Of a DNA stretch of 64,000 nucleotides, positions 12,991 to 25,340 are shown one piece after another (within the stretch, counting starts at the first letter, position 1; each line of letters begins with the position of its first letter). The notes beneath the pieces were generated by a model. It had not been told where the DNA came from, ran no database searches, and saw only the letters and a list, made by a program, of their open reading frames with translations. The position numbers and the translations under genes are program-made. The DNA lies in the NCBI GenBank assembly GCA_014706295.1, contig JACSVZ010000004.1:6266965-6330964 (forward strand), given 5' to 3'. The stretch comes from Lycocorax pyrrhopterus obiensis. Its lineage: Eukaryota > Chordata > Aves > Passeriformes > Paradisaeidae.

Positions 12991-15096
12991 TCAGTTTACT
13001 TCTTTGCTTTGCATTGCAAAGACGGTTCTGCAGGAATTGCTTTTATCTAGTACATTGAGATTCTTTAACCATAATTTTCCTCAAAGTATTTCTTCAGGAT
13101 GATAATTCCTGATTAAGGAATTCATGATTAAGAACATCTGTAGTAAGACAGAGAAGACTAAACTGAGAGACAGAGTGATAGAGAGGAGAAGAACTGGTAG
13201 GTAAATAGAGCCTAAATGCAGGTAATGGACTTCTAGTATGGGTCAGCTGTGCTTTAATTGTGAGCTAAATACAGCTGAATTCGTAGCCTGCAAGCAGTGA
13301 CACAGGTGGCTAAAGAGCTGTCCTTGAGGTAATTCAGCAGCATGCCAGCCCTTCTGAAGAATGCTCATAGCATTTCTTTAAGGAGAGTTTTCACTGCTCT
13401 GTTTAAGGTTGATTGCTATTGAAATGGAATCCACAGAAGCAATTAAGAGTCAGCAGTGCTGCACTGTAACCAGGGAAGAAGCCCTACACTGTACAGAGTA
13501 GTGAACATGAGGTTTAATAAATAGAAATTCCAAGGGATTTTCACAGGTTTAGTGGAGTGGTGACATATGTTATCATCTTGCTCACCATAGACTGCAATAT
13601 GATTTTACACTGTCATGTCACATCGGCCCATGATAACCAGAAGTCATTTATTTCCTAACAAAATAGTAACTGGATATGACAACCTGTGCTGCCTCATGGT
13701 GAGGTTATGGTAGTATTTACTGATAATGTGAAGTACAACTTGTGTCATCCATTATATTTTTCAGTAGAAATTCTGAATATTTCTAACATAAAAAGAACAT
13801 CCCAGCTTTTTTGTGTCTTTTCTTTTTGCTTGGTACTATAATAAGAACTTCCATCACTTGCATATACCTTGCACTAAAAATTATATAGCAGTTCTCAATT
13901 AAGAATTAATATATCTTCGAAGTACAGTACGTAATTAGACCACTCTGTAATGATACAATTCCTCACTGTTTAGCTCCATTTTTTGCAGAAGTAGGGTATT
14001 TGTCTGTCTGTGTTTCTGCCTATCTGTTTGGTCTCTTCTGCTTTTATTTTTCTAGATAGGATATACTGGTTACATTTTAATGCTGCAGAATCTAAAATGA
14101 GCCCTCCATTAAACTAAGAATGCATAGTTACCATTCTGCTTTTATTTTCCTCAGAAAACATAAATAATTAAACTTGACTTCAAATAAAAAGATGAAGTTA
14201 GCCTTCCTACTGTACCACAATCATTTTTCCTTTATGGTTTGTCTAGCAGGATGGTAATCCTGTACTCTTGCTAGAAATTATCACATAAGAGTTCTCTTCA
14301 TTTTAGTCCTTTTGCAAGGTGGATGCAGTGGATGTCTACACCACAATTTAAAATGCTTTTCATCAGGCTTCATTCTTGATTTCTACTGTAAATTCCACAA
14401 GCTACAGTAGTTTAATGCACAAGCGTAGATGTCCATAAAAAGCTGGAGGGAATGGTGTAAGTTATAATGCTGTTATAAAACTGTCTGTGATATTAACACA
14501 CACTGTATATTAAATACACAAAACTGTTACAATAACTTGAAGGTTGAGACAAACTCATGAAAACAAATAAATTCTTTAGGACAGTAGGCAAAAGGTTGTT
14601 CTTTGCAAAAAGATTTAAATACAGTTGTACTGCAGTCCAAATTAACCCCCCCAAATAAAAAGCTTTCTTCCACTACTCACGTAGTCTATGCACAAAAATC
14701 CATCCACAAAATAGATTTGCCAGGGAGGTCGTTCCCTGCATGCAAATTTAGGCACCTGATATATATGGGGGGGAAGGCACTCTCCCTATACATGAGCAGA
14801 GTGAAAGGACCCTTCACTGAGCAGCTCAGAGCAGAAGCCTAATTCAGGTGCTCTCTGACACTGTCCAGAGGAGCCTGTCTTTCCACACTGATTTTACAGG
14901 AAGCTTTGTGAGAATGACCTCCTCACTGGGACAACATTCCCAGCTATTGCCAAATATCCGGAAGATGAATATTTCCCTGTTGCCTGCCACATTCATAGCA
15001 CTGGCCCTCCCAGTGTAGCAAATCACGTGAAAACAAAACTTTGAAAACTGCACGTAAAAAGTGGAGTAAGACACAAATTCATGCTCATAGTCTGCT

Positions 15097-15140
15097 ATTA
15101 CAATATTTTAAATCCAGAATTACAATATTTTAAATCCAGA
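15097..15140. repeat. Perfect 22-bp tandem duplication
   Basis: The unit 'attacaatattttaaatcc' plus 'ag' starts at 15097 and again at 15119, with no difference seen between copies. It is a recent local slippage or duplication event. Confidence 0.85.
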
Positions 15141-16132
15141 ATAACTCCTTAGTTTAAAAAAGAATTATCCTATGCTATGTGAGGTGAGAGTAGGATCTTC
15201 TGTGACCATAAGTAAGAACTTCTCTGAATGGAGCAGCTCAAGACAAATAGACTGGTTATCCCATAAACTTGATGGGGTTTGCAACGCTTGCAAATGTTTT
15301 AGTTTTTATAAGCAGAAACAACCTTGTTATTGAGTCTGTGTTAGGTACCATAGAGAACCAAAGAAGGGAAGAAATCTAGTTGGTTCTGTTTTGGTTGGTT
15401 GGTTTTTTATAGATTACACCAGTGTAAGCAATATGAGCACTTCTCTCCTCTGCTCTGCAGTTCTGGTCAGTGCCATCAGGAAAAATGAGATGATTTGCTG
15501 TGCTGTGCTGGTTGGTAATGTTAGAGCAGATAGATACCAATGCAGCATTAAAGGATGTGCAAAACCTCACTGTTTTAACATTGATTTCTCAGGCACATAC
15601 TACAGGTCTTTAATGTGCAGCGCTGAGACAGACTTAGTTCAGGGTAGGACAGGGCACTCAAACTTAATTTACTGAATTATGTATTTTTTTCTCCTCAATT
15701 TATAGCATTACCAGCTGAGTGTAAGACTATTTTACATGGTAAGGTCTCTCATTTTTGGCCTAGTACAGTGCTTGGCTTTTAAAATGCCTTCTAAACCTAC
15801 TCAATGTTCATCTTTTCATGGGTTTTTGTCTCTTGAAACATCAATAGAGGGAAAGTATGGATGTGCTTAGGCACGATTGCATTGAATTAAAGGTGGCTGC
15901 CATTTTAGGTAGTCCCAAGGTCATGAATAGCAAAATATGAAACTTTCATCTCTTTACTGTTGGTCAAAACCTTAATATTTTCCATGACCCTACACTAGAT
16001 TCAACATATAAAATGAGAGCAGCTTAATAAATCTCTCTGTAATAAGTATTACACATTATGAGAAGGAAAACTTAGATCAAGCTTCTCCTTTGAAGTTTTA
16101 ATGGACACTCCAATTTGATGACAGCAACTCAC

Positions 16133-16189
16133 CTGTGCTTGTAATAAGTTTGCAAAGCCTGGAGCAGCTCCAGTCATCTTGGACTGTAG
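16133..16189 (-). other. Candidate coding exon, minus strand, next to the 16.3-kb candidate
   Basis: A 57-bp minus-strand segment is bounded by 'gttcattgtcatccacag' and an excellent donor CACAG|GTGAGT (ACTCAC on the plus strand at 16127-16132). All of it is open in the phase left by the 16263-16371 candidate (TVQDDWSCSRLCKLITST after the split codon) and also in phase 0 (LQSKMTGAAPGFANLLQAQ). The intron between the two would be only 73 bp, near the lower limit, so the pair may not be spliced together. Confidence 0.25.
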
Positions 16190-16262
16190 CTGTGGATGAC
16201 AATGAACTCAGGCAACTGCAAGCTTCAAAGGGCTTATTCAAATAGTCCAGCTCTGGCCTTAC

Positions 16263-16371
16263 CAGGCATGGCAGGCAAACTTTTAAATACTTTTCTTCCT
16301 ATCAAAGGTATTTCCAGTTTCAGCTGTTCATAATAATTTTGTCCTGTAATAAAACTGCAAAGCCTTCCAGT
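16263..16371 (-). other. Candidate coding exon, minus strand
   Basis: A 109-bp minus-strand segment lies between a very good acceptor ('ctgattaatccttttcag', with a branch-point-like sequence just before the pyrimidine tract) and a donor CCTG|GTAAGG (CCTTAC on the plus strand at 16257-16262). Only one frame is open: 36 codons containing TGRLCSFITGQNYYEQLKLE and then IPLIGRKVFKSLPAMP. It starts in phase 0 and leaves one base. The alternating hydrophobic/polar pattern would suit a beta-rich domain, but no family is recognised with confidence. It is the longest and best-bounded of the minus-strand candidates. A 57-bp segment at 16133-16189 could be the next exon after a 73-bp intron. Confidence 0.33.
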
Positions 16372-19300
16372 CTGAAAAGGATTAATCAGTTTAAGTTCCT
16401 TTGTCCCACCCTTGTACAAGCCAGAAAAAGGGGAAGGGAGAAGAAGAAAAAAAAGAGAGAGAATACATCAGGGCAAAGGAAAAGAAAAACTGGCTCTTGG
16501 AGCTGTGTTTCTCACTGTTCTGTGTAACTACATCAGGTCCCACCTGGGAACTCCACCAGACTGGATGGGTTTTTTTCTGTGAAGAAAACTCTTCTGTATG
16601 AAATGAGGGTGTTTTGTTTAAAACAATACTTAAATGTGAGTTTGCTATTATGACCCAAATTTTGCAAAGATTTATGCAAATATTTACCTCCCTGCATTGC
16701 AACTCTCTTGATTTTAGTGGAACTGCCAACCATGTGTACAGACAATAATGTGTTTAAGTCTATCCAATAATGAGCATCTAAAGGCTCAGAACTGAATTTG
16801 TTCTCTCTTTGCATAGGAAGGATGAAGCCAAAAGAATTCTGTTTGTCTGGCACCGTGTGTTGTAACCACAGTGTTACGTACCCTGTAGACATGAGTCTCT
16901 AGTGATTAAAAGTGCTTTAAAAGGCAGGGAAAGTCATTCAACATCTGTAAGATTCAAAGAGGAGAAGGCAGCACTGTACATTTTCAAAAATCAATTATGT
17001 AATAAGGATGTAGTTTACCACCAGGAAACATGAGGCAATCATTTTAGCAAGGCTGTTCTTCCGGTTAAAACATGGGAATCTGCTCCTCTCCAGGCATAGA
17101 TCTCCTTCTCTTATCCCGTGAGTCAAAGATAACTTTGATTTCCTCAATGAGCCTTCTTCCTGGCTGAATGTGACATCACATTATCTTGGCTTTTATTTTT
17201 CATTCCCAGTTTAACAGTTATAAATACCTTTCAACATCAAATAAGAGCAGCAGGGTAATCCAGATAAAAGAAAATTCTTCAACCCTAACAGCGTGACTCA
17301 GATTTATATGCCTGTTTCAAATTTCTGTTCCTCATTCCAAGACTTGCAACATTTCACAAGTACCATATAATGTGCTACTTGATTGGCCTTTCCAAGGATA
17401 CAATGTGCTGCAACACATTGTTCAGGAGTTTTATAGGTAGGCATCCCTACCACTGCTGGTATTCATTGAAAAAATATATCATGGGCTTCTCTTTCTGTGC
17501 TCTACAATCTTGACGTTTCTTAATATAAGGTTGTCTTCCAAGATGTCAAACTGGTTTTGAATTATTTTATGGTGTTCTCAGTTAAAACACTGTCATGTAA
17601 ATCAATCACACCCTCGGTTCTCTGTCAGGGAGCTGCAATCTTGAAGTACAGCCTTCAAATGGAATCAGTACTGCTACTAGATTTCATTGTAGGAGAGCAA
17701 CCATCAGTCTGGGATTTACTTGTTACTGTCCCAGGTAAAACCTTTGCTAATAAATTACTGCCAAGGGTATGAACACTCCAAGTGAGGTTTCACTTGTTTA
17801 ACCTTGATCCCAACTTTGCCACTTATCACTGTTAACCAAGCAAATGTCACTATTACTGTCCTGAGCAGCTTTCAACCCCACTGTGAGGTCTCTTGTAGCT
17901 TTTTCTCCCAGCTGGGCTGTTTTCCCAGCAGGTTACAGAGCTGCACCGTATCCAAGCTGACTCTGGACAAGGAGAAAAGTGGTGTAAAGCACCATCACTG
18001 ATTATTTTCTTACTGCTACAAAGTTTCTTTAACGATTTTATAGAGACCCATGCTTTATAAATTACCTCCTATGTCCCAGAGCATTAATGTTTACAGCTGG
18101 AAGTTAGACCATCATTTCTCAAACATCTTTTGAAACATCACCCATATGTGTTCTTACACATTAAAACACACCTACAATAACTTAGTTTGGAAGTATTCTA
18201 TTAATCTTGTAACATTAGTGAAGTATTTATAAATGCACCTTTAAGTGTCACCACTTTATTCTCAGAAGTCAGTAACTGGTGACAAATTACTGGTGAACAA
18301 TAACGTTGCATTAGAGTAATCCGCAATTTTGGAGACTTCAAAGCTTCAATACAGTTGTTTCTCCTTCCACAGTCAATATATATGTAATTTTGCTACTTTT
18401 CCCTCTTTCAGATTCATAATGTATTTCCTGTTGTCTCTTTCAATGCCCTCAAATCCTGAGGGGGGCAATCTTGTAATTACATGCATTAACTCTATTATAT
18501 TGTGAACTTGTATGATTCTGCACCCACAGAATGAGGAGCTGCTGTGTTCTTAAATGCCAGCTACTCTTTAACTGTAAAGGCACCTACTATTTTATTGGAA
18601 CTATTCTTGCTTTATTACTGTAAACAACTTTGATCATAATGATGCCATTTGAAAGAGCTGATCAAGCTGAGAAAAATGACACCACAGTCATAAAGTCACA
18701 CTAAATTTTGCTATTAACATTTTATAGTGCATATAAGGAAGGCGTTCCAAGTTGCAACTACAGACAAAAGAGAAAATTAATTTTACATAGAAATGTAGAT
18801 TTAAGCATTAGCAATATACTGGTACAATCATTTGCACCATATTCTTAAGCACAACAGATGACCCTCTCTACAGATAAGAAAACCTGCTGGTTGTCACATC
18901 TTAGATAAATCTGTGCTTGCTCTGTGGCAAACATGAGAATATATTACAGCCCTTATCCCTGCAACAGATAGGATGATTGAGTTAGGAGAAAATACAGAAA
19001 TGTCATATAGAACAATTTGAAAAGTTATCAGAAAGAAAACTCAGTTCACCGTAGAGCTCTTGATAGAAAAGAAAGCCTTAGCTGAAGGCTGAAACACTTT
19101 TTCCTGCAAAACTGATCATCTGACTCCTAGGATAAGTTTGCTTTCTGGGATATATGCAAAGCAGAGTTTGGAGGCAACTGCTGAAGTATTATTCTTTGGT
19201 CACAATTGAAAAATAGAATAGACTGACATCTGTACTGGGAAATTTTGTTAAAAGTAGTTTAGTTTGGGCTGTAAGGTAAAACAAAGGGATTTTTGTACAA

Positions 19301-19736
19301 CATATGTTGTGAATTCACCAAGAAACTGCAAGTGACAGATCCAAACAGTGAAGTAACTGCTAACTGTGCTGTAATACAGAGCTCACTGTAACAGGATGAA
19401 AATTAATGGCAGTTTGTAGTAAAGAGGCAAATGTTTAAATGTCAGTTAATGAAGTTTGATGTGCAGGGCTGGAAGCTGCCTTTCATTAGGGTAATTTTCC
19501 TTTTCTCCAAACATGTCCTCAAGCAGCAATAAGTGGGAAGTCCTTGGATGAGGGTATCTTGCTGTTGCTTCACTAGAATAAATGGCAGGGGAAAAGCAAT
19601 GTCACAGGAGCACTCCTTATTCTTTGTGGTTTCCAGCTGCAGGAACAGCCTTTTTTTTTATATTTTAAGTTGCCCAAAGCTATGCCAGTGATTGCAGTTT
19701 CATGCAAAGGGAGCTCTTGTTGGCCTTCTCTCTTAC

Positions 19737-19829
19737 TGCAGCAGTCTGAACTGGAGTAAGGGGGCAAATATCCAGCAGTAGGAGAGTGAAGTGGAGGAGA
19801 TCCAGTCCCAGCAACTCTTGGATCTCTCC
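19737..19829 (-). other. Candidate exon, minus strand
   Basis: A 93-bp minus-strand segment has a very strong acceptor ('ctctttccagccctttttgcctttcag') and a donor GCA|GTAAGA (TCTTAC on the plus strand at 19731-19736). All three frames are open, which is unusual for this AT-rich DNA, but it also means the frame cannot be chosen. One frame is Pro/Ser-rich with LPPY, another is leucine-rich. The length is a multiple of three. No family is recognised. Confidence 0.28.
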
Positions 19830-21090
19830 CTGAAAGGCAAAAAGGGCTGGAAAGAGAATGAACTTCCAGAGATCAGCAGGCAGTTTCAAGGGAGTGCAGG
19901 TTCTCAAAGCAGCTCGGGTGGACATCATGGTCCAAAGACATAACCATGGCAGTGGAATAAAATCACCTCACTTCCAACCTCTGACATGGGCTACTTGCCT
20001 TGCTGGCTTCTGAATACTATAAATTTGTTTCATATACTTATTTATATAAACTGTGAGCTTTCAAGTCAAAGGGCTACTTAGGTCTGTGTGTTTTTCTAGG
20101 TGCACTGCCTTCACTTGGCCAAGCCCTAGATTCAGCAGAAAGTCAGCGCATTTAACATTTAAGAATATCAGAATTTAAGAGTATCATTTTATGGACATTT
20201 TGCTTTTTCCTAATAATGTAGAAAGTTCCACTGTAGAAGTGGAATGTAGAAGAGCCACTGTTTTGAGAATACATTTTTGTTTTATTGTTAAGGCCTGGTA
20301 AAGGGAAAAGAGACATTTTAAACAAATACCTGGTAAATGAATAAGCTTCCTAAGTTATGAAATCTCTGAACACCAGCTGTTGAAACTCTCTGACCTAAAC
20401 CTATTAAGTGAGTAAGTCTGCTGAAGAGAGTGTTTACCAGTGCTATACATTAAAAATAGCTTATGTAAAAGAGTGAAAGGTATCTTTGCTAGAAGTAGGA
20501 CTTTTGTCCACTAATATTCATCCAGCAGCATTGATCCTCTGCTATTTTGTAACTTTAATTTTTTTTTTGTATGTAATTTTCTAGAATTATGCAATTATCA
20601 GTAATTTGGTGATTTGGTTCCTGTATTTTGGATAGCTGTATTTTTCTACTCTTAAATGCAAATGTTGTTATCTATGGCTTTGGGGTCTTCCTCTCGCTGA
20701 TCACCTAAGATTTCTTTGTGTACTTAACCAAGTGAAATAGCTGTCAAACCAAACTGTGAAGGATTTACTATTTATGTGGAGGAAGAATTCTTTGTTTGAA
20801 GACTGACTAATGGCACACCAAAGAAACAGCAATTTTTGAAATATCAGATATCTTACACAGAGAAAAAGAAAAATAAAGCATGGGGGCTGAAAAGAGAGGA
20901 AAAGAAATTATTTTTTTCTTAATTGGGATCTAGGAGACCTGAAGTCCTAAAGCAAGGAGCTTTGCAACATTCCTCTGACATTCAAGTTTGATAAATGGCA
21001 GCGTGGTTATTCCACATCCCAAATGTCCCCATTCTTTATGAAGAGAAAGATACACAAAAGTGTGTAACAGACCTGAGTGTGTCTAAACTA

Positions 21091-21113
21091 ACCAAACCAA
21101 ACCAAACCAAACC
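21091..21113 (+). repeat. Short ACCAA pentanucleotide repeat
   Basis: Four and a half perfect copies of ACCAA. A simple microsatellite with no other feature nearby. Confidence 0.9.
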
Positions 21114-22216
21114 CTAAGCAGGTCTCTCTAAAGCCATGGTAAGAAATGTGCTGATGCATGTGGAGAGACCACCTGACTTCTTACTGACACTTTTATTTCT
21201 GTAACAGGTTTTTGTTTATTCTTCAGGGCAGAAAGGCTGCATTTTCTCTTGCCTTGAGCTAAATTCTCTAAAACTGCTAGGCAGGAAATATAATATCCAA
21301 TATCCTACTATTTCTCACTTCATTATACTAATATAGTTTCACATACAATGAGGCAGAAATAATGAAGAAAATATGCTGTAGCAATGAGTCTTTATGTGAC
21401 TACTTTTTTAATAGAATCTTATACAGTGCATTTTCAGGTCCCTTATATGAGATTTTCTTTCTTTATCTATTCTAATACATTTAATTGTACTTTTTGGGGA
21501 AGAATCTAAAACCCAGCACCACACAATGGCCCCGATCCTCGGCTGTCACAGGAGAGCTCTCAGGCCTGCATAAGTGGTGATCAGGGAGTGGAACATCTTC
21601 CAAGAAAAATCTTTGCCAATGCCACAGAATCGGTAGCTTGGGCTGGTGCAAGTGTGCATTAAAGAAGGGCCTGAACTTCTCTGAGGACTCATTTGAAGGA
21701 CGAAGTTTTAAAAACACTGTTCTGAAAATATATTGAAGTGACCTTCACTTACTTTACACCCTTGCTGTAAAAATAGTTTCAATACAGCATCACTTGTGCC
21801 CCATAACAGGCAGAGATCTGAGGCTTTCACAGCAGAAACCCCTTTGAGCGCTATATTGACTTCAGCAATTGCAACAAAGGCTGTTCAACAGTGTCACAAA
21901 GCCTTTTTCAAGGAAACAGATATGAAATGTTTTCTCATTCCAATACTGCCTGTATTTCTCCGGTACTTTGCTCCTGTGAATACTTGAAGCCCTCCAACAG
22001 TCCATGGCTTTTAGGAATCCCAGCTGTAAATGGGAAATCTAGGCTGAGAAAAGGCACTTATTGGCATCCTGGAGGCTGATGACCTCCATTTATCTCTAAG
22101 TGTAGAGCATAGGCAGGAACTCCGTTTGCTCACTTCTGCAGAGCCGCCAGCACAACCCAGAGGAGCCCACATGGGCTGCCAGCACTGCTCATTCCCCGTG
22201 CCCAGTCAGTCCATAC

Positions 22217-22283
22217 CTGTGTGAGACTTCCAGCAAGGATGCTAACCAGGACCACTCCAATGGTAATTCCTGCTGTGTGAACA
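22217..22283 (-). other. Candidate exon encoding a hydrophobic helix, minus strand
   Basis: A 67-bp minus-strand segment lies between 'ccaattcctatctccccag' and CACAG|GTATGG. One open frame reads HTAGITIGVVLVSILAGSL, a hydrophobic stretch of transmembrane length, and ends in phase 0. A second frame is also open, so the membrane reading is not forced. If real, it would be followed by the 19.7-kb and 16.3-kb candidates on the same strand, whose phases allow it. The protein is not recognised. Confidence 0.27.
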
Positions 22284-23393
22284 CTGGGGAGATAGGAATT
22301 GGATCAGACCCAGAAAACTCACTTAATCTGGGCCACAGACAGAGTTGTTGGATAGTAACTCCTTTTGGTCACTGCTAACTACAGCTGAATTCAACCCAGA
22401 GACTTAGAATGTTTCTTGTAAAGTATTTGTTAACTCAGTCCAGCTGGTCTCCCTGGATATACTTTTCTAAAGCTATGCTTCCAACTTAGTTGTCATTATT
22501 CATGAGGCTTTCTGGAAGTGCTGATCCTTGCACTTAGCTTCATCATTCATTTTCTCCATTATATTCCATCTGAAATTGCATCTGCTACTTGTAGATTGAT
22601 AAACACTGGATATATCTCCTAAGGGCTCCTAAAGTTTCAAAATCAGATTGGTTGCTATTATTATTTAAGGCAAATGTATCATTAAAACACATACAAATAG
22701 TGCAGACTAATACATTACATATGAGGAAAACATTTTTTGCTGCATGAAAACCTTATTCCAAATTTTCCAAACTCTAAGCAAGCTTACAAAACTTTAAACC
22801 ATTCTGTTGGGTTTAAAACATAAAAGCTATTTGACCATTACAAGTACTCTTTTCTGTTTTCCATAAACTGGATTTAAATATATTTACATCGTTCTTGTGT
22901 GGAACATAGTTTTATAATTGTGTGGTTTAAGGATGATTTTTATGCAGCATAATGAAACAATTACATGTTTTAAAGTTGTTTTTCTGTTGACTTTAAGAAT
23001 TTACTCCCTCAGATTAATCTACCTTGTTTTACTTTCTCCGCTGTTGACTCCTTTCTCCACAAACAGTTTGTCTTTGAGGCATTTTTATCCTTTTGTTTTC
23101 AATATTGTCAGGTCACAGTACCATAAAAACTTACAATGAATCCTGACAATTACATATATTAAACAAGGCACTTTAGATTGTATTTAGTGCCTATTTGACC
23201 CTACTGGATCTTATCAGCACTACCCATAGGTAAACACGTGTGTAGATGAGAGTTCCAGAGGTTGGTGGGTAAGTCCCAAATGTGAGAAAGGGATATTCCA
23301 GAACGATGACACTGGTTCTGCATCATGTACACACATGGTTTAATGCAGAGCTTCCATCTTCATCTGACACTCTCTTTGTTGCAGCATTTTATG

Positions 23394-23563
23394 TAGTAAA
23401 ATGGTACAGTAAAACTTGATAGTAAATAACAGTAATAGTAAAACTATATAGTAATAGTAAAATAGTAGATAGTAATAGTAGGAAAAAAAGTGATAGTAAA
23501 AAGCCCCTAGATGGTAATAGTAAAATAGTAAAACTAGATAGTAATAGTAAAACTTGATCATAA
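23394..23563. repeat. Degenerate AGTAATAGTAAAA tandem repeat
   Basis: About 170 bp built from variants of 'agtaatagtaaaa' and 'tagataGTAATAGT'. The plus strand is full of TAG; the minus strand has no stops, so two overlapping Tyr/Leu-rich minus-strand open frames (23340-23648) arise from the repeat. They are not genes. Confidence 0.85.
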
Positions 23564-24280
23564 GATACAGTGAATGAATTAAAAACAGGGTAAATGGCAG
23601 AGAACAAACCATAAAGTGATAATAGATGCAAAAGTATCTCCATGGCATCTCATTTTTAATATATTACACAGTAGGAAAAATTGGCAGGTTTACTTGACTT
23701 CACTACAGGCAAAGCACCCCCAGGAAGTAACTTTGAGTATCTGACTGATTTTCCAGGATGGGTAAATTTAGGTTCCTTCCTTGGATAATCTAACCTGGAT
23801 TGTTATAGGACTAGTGCAATACAAGACTGGAATACTGCTTCTTTAAAACATTGTTTCAGGGTGTATTTCCCACTTGTGGAGCAAGTGAAAAAAGGAAAAA
23901 ATCTGTCAAGTGAGCTATCAAAAGGAACAAAATAAAAAACAAAATAGAGATAATAACACTTCAGTAGAATCACATGCTCTTTTGACTATCAGTGAATCTC
24001 ACAAAAGGCTTTCCAGAACTTTGAAGGATAAAACGCTCTCACATGTTGGCGTCAGACAGCTCCGCGCAAGCCGGGCGTGATGCATTTCAAATGGAAAAGC
24101 TGTCCTCTCCCAGAGATGGAACTTGATCCTGGCCTCTCTGTGTCACAAATAAATACATAAGTAACTGCACGGTAATTGCCAGGCAGCAGGGAGGTCACGG
24201 AACAGAGGGAACCATCCCTTTTGGTGCAGAGATGGCTTTCCCAGCCTCACGGCAAACACACATGGCAATTTGGGAAATGT

Positions 24281-25340
24281 AAATTCCACACTGGATCATA
24301 TCAGCGGTCCAGGACTCTGTCTCTACAGTGAGTGGCCAGGACCAGATGCTTCAGTGGAATTTGCAAGAAAACCCATAATGGACAATTATTGAATAATTTG
24401 CTCATAGGGGAAGTTTCTTCCTAATCCCAGACAGTTAATGATTGGTTTATGCCCTGAAGCATGAGGGTTCATACATCTCCACCCCCAACCATTTTTATCC
24501 TATCTAAGGTATCCCTGGGCGCTCTCATTATCCAAATAAGTGTATAATCCTTTTTGAATCCTACTAAGCTCTTGGGCATAATGATAGCTTGTTGCAGTGA
24601 GTTCAACAGGCTAATTATGCATTGTGTAAAAAAAGTATTTCTTTTTATCAGTTTTAAATTTGTTTCTTTTCAATTTAATGGATGTCACTTTGTTCTTACG
24701 TTATGAGGAAGAGTAAATAGGAGCATTCAATTGACCTTCTCCATACCATTAATTATTTTATATCTCTCTATCATGTCCCCACTTATTAATTTCCTCTTCC
24801 AACTAAACACTTCTCATCTTTTAAATCTCTCTTAATATGGAGGTTCCTCCCTGTCTCTGTTCCCTGCTGTTGCCTAACTTTGGGCTTCTTCTATTTCCTC
24901 TATGTATTTTAAGATGGCATGACCAGAAATGAATATTGTATCTGGGAAGAGTGTGCCAACAATGTGTATAATTGCACAATTATAATATTGTCATTGTTTT
25001 CCATCCCATTCTTTCTACATTCTCACATTTTGTTTGCTTTTTTAACCTCCACTGCTCATAGATCAGATGTTTAATTGAGCTGCCCGCAGTGACCCTCAGG
25101 TCTTTTTCCCAAGTTGTTACAGTTAATTTAGAACCCAGCAATGTGCATGAGCAATTCAATCTGTTCCTTCCAATATGTGTATTTTCATATTTGTCAATGC
25201 TGAATTTGGCTGCCATTGTGCAGCTTATTAGGTCTCATTGAACATCTCTGCAGTGCCCTGTAGTGCTGACTAACCTAAATAATTCTTTGCCATCCAGAAA
25301 GTTTTCCACCCTCCCGAATGCTTTTTTCCAAGTGACTGAA
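24281..25340 (-). mobile_element. Ancient CR1/L3-type LINE 3' region, antisense to the plus strand
   Basis: The plus strand follows, over about 1 kb, the reverse complement of the old CR1-type 3' region well known from turtles, crocodilians and birds. Landmarks in order: 'ctacagtgagtggccaggac', 'gaagtttcttcctaatccc', 'ccctgaagcatgagggttc', 'gttgcagtgagttcaacagg', 'tctctatcatgtccccac', 'gatggcatgaccagaaatga', 'tttgtttgcttttttaacc' and 'tcaatgctgaatttggctgcc'. It lies on the minus strand, is heavily diverged, and its open frames are not functional. It is one of the longest continuous old repeats in the window. Confidence 0.85.

Larger units (their letters stand above)
12991..24280. other. Mostly noncoding stretch with weak exon-like segments
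   Basis: AT-rich sequence without recognised repeat families apart from small duplications and simple repeats listed separately. Exon-like segments on both strands (14.68, 15.7, 16.1-16.4, 17.63, 19.74 and 22.22 kb) are listed on their own or under findings. They cannot all be real. Confidence 0.4.

Noticed and set aside
23340..23648. Two overlapping Tyr/Leu-rich minus-strand frames of 84 and 102 codons
   Set aside because: They are the reverse of the AGTAATAGT repeat, which lacks stops on that strand.
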